Positions 22,924-35,005 of a stretch of 64,000 nucleotides of DNA are shown in pieces; the stretch's first letter is position 1, and every line of letters begins with the position of its first letter. The stretch is from Pochonia chlamydosporia 170 (lineage: Eukaryota > Ascomycota > Sordariomycetes > Hypocreales > Clavicipitaceae). Made by a program: the position numbers and the translations under genes. Below the pieces are notes generated by a model. It worked only from the letters and a program-made list of their open reading frames with translations. It was not told the origin of the DNA and did no database searches. Location: contig NC_035790.1 of the NCBI RefSeq assembly GCF_001653235.2, positions 6,200,001 through 6,264,000 of the forward strand, written 5' to 3'.

Positions 22924-23340
22924 TCATTTCTCCCACCCAAGACGTAGTGTATGAAGGAAAGGGTCGCTATGCGCCACATCCTTCAAGGTCTCAAGAACCG
23001 CGTCCCCAACCTTCTCCCATTCATAAACCGCCATTGGATTGCCTATAGCTGGCCCCAATCCCCTGACAACATCACCTAATCCCTTGTGTAAATTGTCTCC
23101 ATATCCATTCAGGGCATTAAAGATGAATTTGACCACATTATGGGTGTCATCGTTTGGAATTTCAAGTTTAGAAGCGAGGCCGTCCGCAAACTTTTGAGCA
23201 TTGCGGATGTAAGTTTCCGGGGGGATGTCCACGATGAGTAGAACCTTAAAACTAGGAGACTGGAGGGCCGTGGGTATAGATGTGTTGGGGAGTGCGAGAA
23301 GAGGCGTTGCAAGAGCCAAGATGAGGAACTTGAGATGCAC
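22924..23340 (-). CDS. Small secreted protein of unknown function
   Basis: 138 aa, one exon. Residues 1-17 form a signal peptide (MHLKFLILALATPLLALP). The mature part has no cysteine, is predicted largely helical, and contains KFADGLASKLEIPNDDTHNVV and a Gly-rich stretch (YGDNLHKGLGDVVRGLGPA). I recognise no family. Small size and export would fit an effector-like or wall-associated role, but lack of cysteines is unlike most apoplastic effectors, so this is only a possibility. The gene model rests on an intact frame plus a good signal sequence. Confidence 0.6.
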   Translation of the reverse strand: MHLKFLILALATPLLALPNTSIPTALQSPSFKVLLIVDIPPETYIRNAQKFADGLASKLEIPNDDTHNVVKFIFNALNGYGDNLHKGLGDVVRGLGPAIGNPMAVYEWEKVGDAVLETLKDVAHSDPFLHTLRLGWEK

Positions 23341-24037
23341 TCTGGTATTAGTTTCTCGGTCTATGATAATGATACGGAGATGAGGCGGGTCATCAGCGTG
23401 GTCTGGGTTATATGGTTTTCGAAATAAGACATTTACAGGAAGCTGATAATCGAAGACTTCTTGAAGACTTTCCGTCGTTCGGGTTGGGGCCTTGGAACAT
23501 GTCTCGGTGTCTTGGTACCTCGATTGGCGGCGACTAACTAGATTGCGTAGGAGGATATGTAACTGTACCTGCGGGAGGGAATCCAGAATATCTTCACGTT
23601 TAAGAGATCCGGCATTAATTGGGATTTAGTTGTACTATGTGGAGATAGGATGTCTTGTCGATTCTTGGGGATTTGACGTACCAGGTAGCGTCGTTTAGCC
23701 AGAATGATAACACGACAGGTTGGTGTAAATTCCGATTTGGCATCTAGATGAATCAGGTTATGCAGATGGCTTCCCGGACAGAGACGGTAACCACGTCGTG
23801 GAAGGCAACCCCTTATGGACTTACGTTTGTGATTCATCGAGGGTTCCAGAATTCATAATGTACAGATAAACTCATTGCCAACATAATGCCATGTCACACA
23901 CCAATCTACATAGTCTTGTAGTATCGTCGCATATGAAACATGGGAATGATATTCTCCCGAAAAGTATGGCGAGCTAAAAAGGGTATCTTGCTCAACCATC
24001 ACCATAAACGCCGCGCTATGCCCCCAAAAATTGCAAA
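23341..24037. other. Intergenic upstream of the small secreted protein
   Basis: Contains the small gene's upstream region and the CWC16 3' end. An open frame at 23538-23837 (-) has no family support. Nothing else is seen. Confidence 0.5.
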
Positions 24038-25072
24038 TTAATCAGAATCATATTCCACCAACGTCGCAGTTTTCACTTCCTTCCCGGGCGAGTCACCTTT
24101 CGTATCATCAGTTCGCTTTCTCTTAACACCCAGGATTCTCGTCGTTTTGGCCGCGTCCTTTTTTTGTAGAAAGGGGTCCTTCGTCACACGGGTGTTATTC
24201 ACGATGGATGCCACAAAGTCATCTTTGCGCCTCGCCATCTCCTTATCCTTCTTTAGGGACGGATTCTTGTCCTTCCTCCCAACCGTCTCATTCTTGTTCA
24301 CTGTCTTGAACAACGGTTTTGCCAGCGCCCTTTCCGCACCATCATCATCCTCACCGAGCCCAAAGTCCACCAACGCGGCCCGCTTGGCGTCATCCTCCGT
24401 CCCAGGGACCAGGTCTATGCCCAGGCTCATCCTCTCCTTCAAGTCTTCTGCTCGTTCCGCCTCCCGTTCCCTCTCGTTCCGCCCTACCCGAAACGCCTTT
24501 CTCAGCTTCTGATTTTGTGTGTACGGATCCTCCCAAGTCTTAGACTGTGCGTCTATTAGATCGTCAATCCGTTCGGTAGCCACCTTCAACCTCTCTCTAT
24601 CCTCGATGGTCTTTTCCAAACTCGCAAATGCATTCTTGCGTAAAGCCTCGCGCTCTTGGTCCGTCATGATAACCAGTGCTTCGTCTCCCTCACGAGGACC
24701 TTTATCCTCGCCCGTGTCCCGCTTTTTGGCTCCTTCAACAACCACATAGGCAGTATTCTTAGGATCGGTCCGCATCTCAATGGTGCCGCCGCACTGGGCG
24801 TGCCGGAAACGAAAGCTCCATATGGGGCTGGTGTAGTAGTTGCCGACTTTCTTCTTCTCGGCATTGAAACGAACTCCTTGGCCGATGATGGTGGGTTTTG
24901 GGCAGGAGGAGCACCATATCGGGAAGGGCATTTCGAAGCGGACGGTGAGGATGCCATGTGAGGCGAGTTTGGATGCGCGCTGGCCGAGGGCGTGCTTTTT
25001 GTGGACTTTGTTGGCGGAGGTTGTGCCCTCGAGGTCGGGCGGAACGTAGCGTCCCATGTTGAAGCCCTGCAT
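24038..25072 (-). CDS. CWC16/CCDC130 (Saf4-type) splicing factor
   Basis: 344 aa, one exon. The CWC16 family joins the spliceosome around the catalytic steps; the CCDC130/Yju2B branch is the one seen here. The family start MQGFNMGRYVPPDLEG fixes the ATG at 25072, although the frame stays open 87 codons further upstream. A conserved core follows: PFPIWCSSC, GVRFNAEKKKVGNYYTSPIWSFRFRHAQCGG and MRTDPKNTAYVV. The zinc site is C-x2-C plus a last Cys; the third position is His (RHAQC), as in the CCDC130 branch rather than CCDC94/Yju2. A charged coiled-coil and a Lys/Arg-rich nuclear tail (GVKRKRTDD) finish the protein. Confidence 0.9.
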   Translation of the reverse strand: MQGFNMGRYVPPDLEGTTSANKVHKKHALGQRASKLASHGILTVRFEMPFPIWCSSCPKPTIIGQGVRFNAEKKKVGNYYTSPIWSFRFRHAQCGGTIEMRTDPKNTAYVVVEGAKKRDTGEDKGPREGDEALVIMTDQEREALRKNAFASLEKTIEDRERLKVATERIDDLIDAQSKTWEDPYTQNQKLRKAFRVGRNEREREAERAEDLKERMSLGIDLVPGTEDDAKRAALVDFGLGEDDDGAERALAKPLFKTVNKNETVGRKDKNPSLKKDKEMARRKDDFVASIVNNTRVTKDPFLQKKDAAKTTRILGVKRKRTDDTKGDSPGKEVKTATLVEYDSD

Positions 25073-28000
25073 GGCGGGCAGATTTCGTGGTGTTGACTGT
25101 AGAAAATGGTTGATTGATGTGTGATGAAGATGGTGTCGGTGGTTTGATGGCCATGCTTGGGTTGAAATAGCTCGGGTCTGGTCTGGGAACTTTATGGTGG
25201 GTCTGGACCAGTGCGGATGCTGTAGTGCCTCCAATGTTGAGCTTAACCCATGAAACTTAAACCATAAAACACCGACTGCAAGTCGAGTCGGGAAGCATAT
25301 GCAGCAAAAGGGCTTAGATTTGTCACATGACAATGAATTGACTCTTGAGTCTTCTGGAGGTTTCAGATAGGATTAAGTTTAAACACTCAGGTTCGGAGAC
25401 TGCTAAGCAAGAACAGCTGGCTCCAGGTAACACAATTTTAATCTCTTTCTGCCTACCCTACAGCATATGATGGACCACATTGGAAGCTCAGAGAGACGGA
25501 TAAGTCATTTCAGTGTTCTCTCTTCCCAGCTACACGATTAAACATTCAAGTGATTGTCCACAGTGGGATCAAGCAGTACACAACGAAATCGATGGCCTAG
25601 GGACCTGCGCTCTGTATCAGTCCGGTCTACTCTTCGTGGCCATGGTCCTGACCCTGCTGACATTTCACACTTCAACGACCTACAGACAACAGGCATAGAA
25701 AGACGGTACACTGCGAAATCCAATCGATTCCGTTTCTTTTAATGACCCGAATAAATGGTCGGCCGCTTAGTAATACCAAATATCTACTTCAGTAGTCTCT
25801 GGCACTGCCAAGGATGAGCATGAGCTATGCGCCTCGAGTCAAGGTATGTATGCCATGGCCAAGAGGCTGGCTTGTGTTGAACGAGTGTAACAGTCTAGCG
25901 CATGGAAACCCCATGCCTCTGAATGATTACCCAGCCTTGAATTACGTTGCACCGCCCTCGGAAGATGAGTTCGGGTATCTGCATCATCGCCCTCGAACTA
26001 TGGCCACGGTATACGTCAAGGCACGTTCCATAGACATCACGTTATATTGGTACGACGTGTTACCAACTTCGCTACATTGATCCCTGCTTCCTGCTCTGTG
26101 CTCTTCCTCAAACAAGGTTCTCTCATGACACCTTGGCTATGCCGCAAACTTATGTGGTTCGCAAGACGAAACTCCATCATTCCTCAGGGCTCTTGATCGT
26201 GGTTGCTGGTTACTGTTAGAGCGAGCAGTCGTGGAATGAAACAGAACTGATCAACCAAGCAACCCACCGTAGAGGTATCTGATCGACGCAGAACCTCCCC
26301 CATTGTCAGGGATGTCATCGGGCAAGAAAGGTCCTCGATCGATTGCGCCCTTTCACCTCCCTTCCACATGGAGCCAATGTCTAGGGTACGTGGGTCAGTA
26401 CATACGAGACAGTGTTGCAATGAAGAAAGGGCATGTCGATACCACCGACGGGAAGGAAACTAATTAACTTAATGAGCTACGGAGATTAGGACATCTCATT
26501 TGGAAAGTTACGTGAGACAGTCGCGGGTATAAGAAAGCTTATCTAAATATGTCGAGAATTGGCTACATTCAAGTATGTATATCCCGGTGAGCGTCTAGCT
26601 AGGTAGTTTAGGAACTGGATATGGCTGGGAACACTGGATATGTGCGTTGACAACAAGAACGCTTCAAGAACGGTTCCGAGGTTTCCAGCACTGGGTACCC
26701 CGTGGCATCATGCATGTCTACTCTCACAATCCTGCCACCAAGAACACGGGACGTTGAACGGCAGCCACTTTCATGCTGCCCAACAGACGCAACACGTAAT
26801 CGATCTGGCTTGCCAATGCAAATATTTCAAGTGTTGTGGAGAATTCGCGGCACAGAACAAAAAAAAAAACTGCCTAGCTTGGGTGACAAAAACAATGGTT
26901 CGTTCCTGCGCACCAAGCTCTCCATCGAAAGCCGAAGAGTTCGTGTGGCAAAAAGGTTGGACCCTAGGTACAGGTAGGCAGAGTAAATTTAGAATGGCAG
27001 AGAGCGGGAGTGATGCAATGAGGTGGTGCTAGCGCCAGATAGTCACCTCTAGCTACTCGATGTGGCTGAGATGATAGGCAGGGAGGAAAAGGTTTTCTTT
27101 GGGGCAACAAACAAACGTTCCCAAGAGACTCACAGGACAGGACTCCGTGCAGGGCCGTCAACATCGCACGGGTCTGGTGCAAATCATGTCAATCCCGTCC
27201 ACTATCATGGAGCTCAATGGAGCACGCCTCCGCTGATTGCAAGCTTGGAGTTTCTTTGCCGAAGCCTCGGCAAGACCCGAAGAGAACGGCTTTCCCGTAG
27301 GCAAGAAGGCGAGATTCTTCAATCTGAGTTAAAATAAGAAAAGGCCGTGACCGTAATTACTCGCCTAATTCGGCAGGCACCGAGCAGATAAGCCATTGAA
27401 AAAAAAAAGGTGAAATCTGACTGAACCACATGATGGATTTAGGTAAGAGCACAGCCCCACGGAAAAAGGCCCACCAGACCCAGCCCTGAATACGAAGTCG
27501 TCTCGGAGAGGTGCCAGACTGGGAGAGACAGCTTCAGACCTTCATGAGCACTGTGTCTGGTCTCTTGTTCAGGAGCATGGAGGAGTCAGATGCCGGTTTG
27601 CCGCGCATATTCGGCACAACTTGGCACCACCATGGTTAGGAGAGATGCTGGCATGGTCGAGGACCATGCTGGCCGGACTGCTAAGTAGACAGATACTGTG
27701 TTGCATCAAGAATGCAAGTTCTGGTGATTGTTTTGGTCCATGAGTCTTTTGCATTGAGAGCAGTCCATTCGTTTGTCGACGATGGTATCTGGTCAATTGG
27801 AGCGGCGGCGACGTGTCCAGTATTCCATACGGAGGAAGAAGAAAGGTGGTCCTCCTGTTTCAGAGGTCAGCAACAATCTTGTCTTTCTAGACGCTATGTC
27901 TCACCTGTGCACCTGACTCCCTCTCCCCCAGTGGATAAAGACAGAGTGAGGACACAGCTCACGATGCGGTCAGCCAGAGGGAGTGTCATCAAAATCACAG

Positions 28001-29658
28001 CATTTGAGACTTTCATGCAGAGAACTCACTCCCAAGGTCGCCGTGCAGATGCAAGTAATGTCCAACACGTTACCCCAGACCTGACAAGGTGCCATTCATT
28101 GGTTTGGTGTCACCACACAAGATGGTTTGGCTGGATTGACAGGATCATGGTCGCATCCATTTCTGACATGAATTGACCCCCATCAACCGATTCCATGATG
28201 GCTTTGGGGTGGTGATTCCGTTTTGGCTGATGCGTCGCTGATCAGCCACCGTCGCCCGCCAACTGTTTGTGAGAGGCAAGCTGTTCATGCGATCTCAACA
28301 CATCAGCCTCTGATCAAGAGTATGCCGGTCGGACGATGGCCGTGGGACAGGGCTCTTTCCTTGGTCTCCAAGGTTCGGGGAACGATGGAGGGCGCCAAGA
28401 GAGGGAAAGAGCCGCGTCAACCAGGGGAACGCTAGGGAAGTCACGACCCTGTTGCGCCGGAAACGACACTGTCTCGCACTGGGTGGGGCCGACTTTCAAC
28501 AGGCACTAGACTACCGGTTTTCGACCGGTCCGCACCGTGTCACAACGTTGCAGCACCGGTTTTCACACCTCAAGGAGACTTCTCACATTGTTTGCTTGCG
28601 CCATTGTTACCAGACCTTATCGCCTCCAACAATAAAGTTGTCCATTCCAGTTGTCTGGCCCCATCTCAGCGGAGCTGGCAGAGAGGGTGCCCCAACCTCA
28701 CTCTCCAGACCAGAGGCGTTCAATATTCCGGTGGTTCAGTGCCGTGCCGATTGCCCGTGGTCCGTCTACTACTTCACACTACTCGCGTTTGGTGTTTCTC
28801 GAGAACCGACTATGGGATCTGTCAAGATTTCACAAACCCCGGCTTTATTGCCCGTATTCCTTCATCATACCTGACGTTGTATCGACCCGGTCGCCCAGAA
28901 ATAAACACGAGAGGCCGCGGACACGCAACTAGTTCCTAGAGTCAAGGCACAACTCAAACGACCTGTTGGCCTCGTCTCCAACGCCCAAAACAGCGAGGCT
29001 AGACTTCAGTTTGCGGCTCTTGCCCTGCCCCTTCGTAAAGGATGGGGCCAAAAATGGCCAAGGGTGGCTGGGGCAAACCTGGGAAGCGCCTTTGAGAGGG
29101 AGCCATCATTCCCAGGTCAGTGATTCCTTGGTGTGCCCATTGTCTCATGTCTCGAGTGGCGCTTCCAGGGACATCCAGTCAGGCGTGGACCCTGGTTGGA
29201 TATGGCGTTGCCGAGAGCAGGGGGTCCACGAAATGGATGGGCCCCTGGGAGGGCTTGGCTGACGGTGACCAAAGATGGATGGACGGACGCGGATGGTCCT
29301 GGTGCCATTGGTTCATCTGACTTGTTCCAGACGGCCAGAAGTCTCACCCCCCAGAGAGTAATAAAACAGCCGTCTCACCACCTTGGCATCCCCTCTTGTT
29401 CTTTCTATTCTTTGTTCTCCTGTTCTTCATATCTCTGGAGCTTCATCCTCTTTCGTTGCCACTTTGTGTGTGCTTTTCTTTCTCAGCAAACATTCCCGTC
29501 TCTCGCTAAACAGCTCAGTCGACTCTCGTTTTATAAGCAACATCACCGATAGCCATCTTCATCTGATCGCCCCTTTTCCACGCGCGCCTCTTGAAATACA
29601 TATCCTTCCACCATTAATTATAACCGTCGTTTGATACACAACCACGCTTCGAGTCAAC
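25073..29658. other. 4.6 kb intergenic between CWC16 and CRH1-like genes
   Basis: The longest stretch without a recognisable gene. Open frames of 60-150 codons occur on both strands but none shows a family motif, signal peptide or plausible splicing to another. The 29380-29640 part is strongly C/T-rich and reads as the leader of the CRH1-like gene. The rest may hold a large promoter or a non-coding transcript; nothing in the sequence decides this. Confidence 0.5.
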
Positions 29659-30956
29659 ATGTTCTCCAAGGCTTTGTCAATTGCCACCATTGCGCTTGCC
29701 GCTTCGGCATCTGCTCAGACCTTCACCGCCTGCAACCCTTTGAAGAAGAGTAAGAATCCTCTCACGAGCGGATTTGCTCGTATGCTTCTGATGATGAACA
29801 GTCAACTGACTTAAATAAAAATAAGCGTGCCCTGCTGATCCAGCCTTCGGCAAGCAAACAACCTGCGACTTCACCAAGGGTGCCTGCTCCGCATTCAAGG
29901 AAGCCGATGGTACTAAGCTTTCCTACAAGGACAATGGTGCCGTCTTCGCCATCCAGACGGAGACCAACGCTCCCACCATCAGCACCGGAAAGTACATCTT
30001 CTTCGGTAAAGTTGAGGTAGTCATGCAGGCTGCCCCCGGTGCTGGTATCGTTACCTCGTCCGTCCTGCAGTCCGATGATCTTGATGAGGTAGGTACTTCT
30101 AAAGTGACTTTTCGTTGACGAAGGTGTGAATGAGTGCTAACGTAAGGGCTGCTTATAGATTGACTGGGAGTTCGTCGGCTCTGACAACGCTCAGGTTCAG
30201 ACCAACTACTTCAGCAAGGGTGACACCAGCACCTATGACCGTGGCGCGTACCATCCTGTTGGCAACCCTACTGGCTCATTCCACACGTACACCGTCGAGT
30301 GGACTTCTACGCAGGTCAACTGGATGATTGACGGCAAGAGCGTTCGTGTCTTGAGCGCCGCTGCTGTCGGTGGCAAGTTCCCCCAGACTCCCATGCAGAT
30401 CAAGCTTGGAACCTGGTGCGCTGGTGGCAAGAACTCTCCTGAGGGTACCCGTCAGTGGGCTGGTGGTTTCACCGACTTCTCCAAGGCTCCTTTCAACGCC
30501 TACTACAAGAGCGTCAGCATCACCGACTACGCTGGCAAGGACAGCCCTGCCAACGGTGGTATCAAGGAGTACATCTACGGTGACAACACCGGCACCTGGC
30601 AGAGCATCAAGGTCGTCAAGGGCGATGGCAGCAGCGACGACTCTTCATCCTCCGCTTCTTCCACCAAGGCTTCTGCCACCAACACCAAGACCAGCTCCGA
30701 CAAGGCTTCTACCACCAAGGGCTCCGACTCATCAAAGACTTCTGATGTCAAGACTACCATGACCACTGCCGCCTCTACTGGCTCTTCCAACTCTACTGGC
30801 AGCGCCACCGTTACCAGCCCTCCTCAGACCACTAGCTCTGCTCCCACCACTGTTCCTACCACCAGCGTCCCCGGTGCCGCTCCTCGCAGCGCTGCCGCCA
30901 TTGGCGGTGCTCTCCTGGTTGGTGCCGGTGTTGCTGTCGCCCAGCTTTTGCTGTAA
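29659..30956 (+). CDS. CRH1: GPI-anchored GH16 chitin-glucan transglycosylase, CRH1/UTR2 type
   Basis: Crh enzymes link chitin to beta-glucan in the cell wall. Exons 29659-29749, 29826-30088 and 30159-30956 give 383 aa. A signal peptide ends near ASASAQ. The GH16 catalytic motif DEIDWEFVG (E-x-D-x-x-E) is formed across the second intron, which confirms that splice. Supporting blocks are YFSKGDTSTYDRG, HTYTVEWT, INW-type sugar-contact segment VNWMIDGKSVR, and PMQIKLGTWCAGG. A Ser/Thr-rich linker of about 80 residues and a hydrophobic end (GGALLVGAGVAVAQLLL) show GPI attachment. Strong use of C-ending codons suggests high expression. A long C/T-rich leader precedes it. Confidence 0.94.
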
Positions 30957-33186
30957 GAGGTTTCAAATAGGGATGAAATTTACAAGGCAACCCCCTTTTA
31001 TTCTGGATGTACAATTTCTTCTTGGTCATGAGATACAGCATGTAGTATGAAGCAAAATGGATATACCAAACTGCACGCGGAGAGCAGGCCATCTAATATT
31101 ATACAATTTCGACTCGATTCTTTGTTCCCAAGAAATTGGGGTTATTCTTTACGCAGAGCCCATTCCTGGCATGCAAGTTTTGGCCCTCGGGTATGAACGT
31201 TTAACGCTGTTTTTTAATGAGGAGGTTTGCTTTGATTCCCTTTTTGACGAGAAGTTTCTGATCCTTCAGTGGTCTTTTGTCGGCTCCGTTGCCGAACAGA
31301 TCCGATGGACAGGGTTTCTCTACGAAATGGGTGGGCATGAGACGGAAGATGAGGTGTTTTTTGTGGATATTGCTTTGGATTGCACATGGATACCTAGCCG
31401 GGCTGGAAACTCTATTTTGATTGGCATTTAGTAGTAGACATTTTAGAATATCTCTTGGCTCGTATTTAAATACTGTACACACAAAATTGAACAAGAGTTT
31501 GGCTAATAATCCCACGTTTGAAAATGAGCATTGTCCCACCGGAATAGTACTGTAATTGGCATTTTCCGACCGACACCCCTTGAGGCATTTAACGTATCTC
31601 ATGTGTCTGTGGACGTGCAATACAGTACTGTACTCTACTGTAATGTAAGATGGAGCATTAAAAGCAAAAACCAACATTAGGGCCAACTGTTTCAAGGACG
31701 CAGCCCAAAAAGCACTGACAACCAACCAACATGCCTTACACGCATCCCGCAATATTGGAGCATGACTCTTCAGGGAAATTACGCCCAGATGCTTTTTGCG
31801 CTTTGTTTTGTTATTGCCCCTGTCAGCCCACCCCGTCCACTCGCTTTGATAACCCCTGTCCCTCGCTCGGCCTTGTTTTTCTGCATACATAACCAAGGAG
31901 CCAACCAGCCCAGCCCAGCGAGGTCCGGGGTCGAAATGAGACGACCTCGCATACGAATTACTTCCAGTGGGCCATGCAGGAACGTCCGCAACTCGAAAGT
32001 ACGGCCGAGATGGGGAACGTTGGTAGGCACATTCTTGTTCGGGCATGGCCGTATTAGTAGCGTAGGGCTCGTGCTCTTACGTCAGGGCTTGACGGCGCCT
32101 TTGTTTTAGTTGAGACGTATTTTGCACAATGGTGTGTTGATGGATGGATGTCAGTTGCTCATGACGGCGTTTTTGGCGGTAGGCTGCATACGCCAGGTTT
32201 GTTTGTTTGAGATGCATGAGGTGAGATTTGTTCCGAGATGTTCGGCTGTGGCCGAGGTGGGGGCTGATGGTAAGAGTAAGCATACATCTTGATCTTTGAT
32301 GGAGGTCACTGCAGCTGAGGTCACTGCAGCTGAGGTCACTGCAGCTGAGTGCCAGGTCAAGTCTGCCTTGGTTTTGGTCGGAGTGCCTCTTATTTGATTC
32401 AAGTTGTGTAGGTTGGGACGATTAAACGAAAAGGGTGTCATCTGGAGTGACAATCTGATGTCGGGGTAAAGGGTTAATGTTGATCAACGGATCCAGGCCG
32501 TTTGAAAGTCTACATAAAGTTTAACGGTTTTCTGTCTAGCCGCAAGGCCTTGAGTCTAAGCAGCCATGAAAGCTAGGTGCATAACCTACATATTCAGCCA
32601 TGATGACATGGCGTACTGGCGCTTTATGCTATATTTACGGGCTTCGTGTGTCGCGTCCATGATATTCGGCACTTTGGTTGGGCTATGAAAGCCAGAGTCA
32701 CCATTGCGCTTGATTCAACCAAGGAGCGGATTGCAGCCCGCTCTTTGATGCTTACTCCATACATAACCTGAGCAATGCTGAGATATGACAATATTAAATG
32801 CGAGATATGTCTTCTCAAACGTTTGTTTGGAACCTCTGCCCGGTTTACAGGCTGAAAATAACAAATAAGTGTCCAACGAAGGCGACCGTTTTCTAACTTG
32901 GTTTAATTTAACGCCACAAAAGCCTCCAAATCAAACTCTGCTGGTCTGGAAACTGCAGTACAGAAAGCTAATAATATCATACAGTCTGGAGTTGTCGGCT
33001 TCACGCTCTTGTTGGCAGGCTCACAATCTTCTCTTGCGCAAAGTCCATGCCGTGTAGAACTATGGAGCGAATATCTTGAATGCATTTAGGTACTTAGGCA
33101 ACGATAGTAATGGTAAAACACGTGTCAAATAAGCGAAGCAAACCAGCCCAGTATCGTTACCATGGGCTGCACCAGCTGTCACTCTT
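30957..33186. other. 2.2 kb convergent region between CRH1-like and M4 genes
   Basis: Holds both 3' ends. It contains a 15-bp tandem repeat at 32302-32346. An open frame of 281 codons on the minus strand (31201-32046) has no family match and an unlikely composition; I do not call it a gene. Confidence 0.5.
32302..32346. repeat. Three tandem copies of a 15-bp unit
   Basis: GAGGTCACTGCAGCT is repeated exactly three times. The unit contains the palindrome CTGCAG. No gene covers it. Confidence 0.85.
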
Positions 33187-34620
33187 CTAGATGCTTCGAG
33201 TGACCCCAACCTTCAACCACGAATCTCGAACGATACGGGCCGCATCTTCGCCAAATTCTTCTTCAGCACAGTCGACAGTAACATCCGCAAATTGTTTAAA
33301 ACTGCAACGGGCCGGAATCTTGCCACTGTTCATAGCCTTCCACCAGATCTGCCCTGCCTTCTCCCAAGAATAACCTCCAAAGGCGACAGATGCAAGGTAA
33401 AACGCTTTGTTTGGAATGCCGGAGAAAATGTGTACCCCGCCATTGTCCTCGTACGTCTTTTCGTAATTGATCATGTTGTCGACCTGAGGATCTTTACCCT
33501 ATGGAAGAGGTTAGATAATCAATACCGGGCGATAATGTTACAAGGGTAGTTCTTACGAATCGGGGATCATTGTAAGCAGTCCCTGGAGCCTTCATGCTGC
33601 GGAGAGCTAAGCCCTTGACATCAGGCAAGAGACATCCTTCGCCGATAAGCCAATCAGCCTTGTCAGCCTTCTCATCCTCAGTCAGCTGCTTGATCATGAT
33701 CCCGAAAACATCAGAGATGTGTTCATTCAAGGCCCCCGGCTGGTCTTGATAGTCAAGAGGGCTGGTGTGCTCGGTGACTGCATGGGTCAACTCGTGTCCG
33801 ATAACGTCCACGCAGTTAGTGAAGTTGTTCAAAAACTCTCCACCATCGCCGAAAACCATTTGCAAACGGTCTGGGTCCCAGACTGATATCCCGAGTTAGT
33901 TCACATCAACAAGAACGACAAGTACATCACGGGATTTGACTAACAAGCATTTTCATAGCTCTCTCCAAAATGAACTGACGAAATGACATCACAGTTTTTG
34001 TTGTCGATCGAATTCCACTTATACTTCTCCTTGTAGAACTTCAGCACGGCGCCAACATTGTCATAAGCCTCATTCACAGCCTTGTCCTTATTCTTGGGCT
34101 GACCCTCCGCGCGCTTCAGCGTTCCGGGAAGCTTATCCTCGTCCGTGGTGCGTTCGGCATCGTAAACAGCTCGATAAGGAGCATCCTTTGGGCCTTTCTT
34201 GGGTTTAGCGAGGGACTGTGCCCCTTCGTGTGGTTCAACTGATGTACGTTTTGGTAAGTTTACTATGTTTGGAAGACATATCAGAGAAGAAGAAGTACAA
34301 CCTTTGGCACTGATCAAAGACTGAGCATGCTCCAAGTCCCTCTTGGCACGGGTGCGGGTAACTTCGTCAACGTCGTCAGCTATAGATAGCTGTTCCAGCA
34401 CTCCTTCCGGAATGAATGGCGAGGCACGAAGGGCAGGGACTTCACCGCGAGCACCGCGGGGCTGAGTTAGGACAGCAAGTCGCTCTCGTCGAGCCTCGAT
34501 CAACTTCTCATGGAACTCAACACAATGCTGAGCAGTCTTGCGAATGTCCTCCGAATTGTGAGTTGAGGCTGCGATGGCCTTGAGCAGGTGAGGTGGCACA
34601 ATGAAACAGTGGCAAGACAT
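33187..34620 (-). CDS. M4 metallopeptidase, protealysin-like
   Basis: Exons 34620-34302, 34238-33945, 33882-33557 and 33498-33187 give 416 aa. The thermolysin catalytic signature is complete: HELTHAVTEHTSPLDYQ (zinc HExxH), NEHISDVFG (third ligand Glu and Asp) and DNGGVHIFSGIPNKAFYL (the catalytic His). VFGDGG is also typical of M4. The start MSCHCFIVPPHLLKAI matches the short propeptide of protealysin-type enzymes, and there is no signal peptide, so the enzyme is probably intracellular or exported unconventionally. M4 peptidases are common in bacteria and uncommon in fungi, which suggests past transfer; three introns of normal fungal form show it is well settled. The first intron (63 nt) is in frame; its removal is inferred from its GT/AG ends and lack of M4 similarity. 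Confidence 0.88.
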
Positions 34621-34996
34621 GATGATAAACGGACAAGGATACAACGGAGTTGCGGGCAGAGGTACAGAGAAACAGGTAGATGGGATGACTTGTTTGGAAT
34701 GACGGAAAGGCGTAGATTGCTAAAGAGAATCGTTGAACGGTAGCAAAAACTTTTGTGTGGTTTTTGGGCAGCTGCCTTCTGGTTTAAATAATTCGTGTCA
34801 GGTGCCATCAACCGACTCGAAGGCAGGAACGAACGTTTGGATCCGTGCTTCTCGTGACTTCCCAAAATTCGTCCTCAACTCTGTAGCACCATAGCACCAG
34901 GCTTCTGCCTATGACACTGTGCCACTCCAGCCTCACCATATAAGTCCAGCTCTCCTCTTGGTTGCATCCTGGAGATCAATTGACTAGGGACCTAGA

Positions 34997-35005
34997 TACG
35001 GAGTA
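34997..35005. repeat. TACGGAGTA 9-mer
   Basis: Exact copy of the recurrent intergenic motif, about 375 nt upstream of the M4 start codon. Confidence 0.5.

Noticed and set aside
31201..32046. 281-codon open frame on the minus strand
   Set aside because: No domain, signal or family pattern, odd composition, and it overlaps another frame in the 3' region of the CRH1-like gene. Judged a chance frame.
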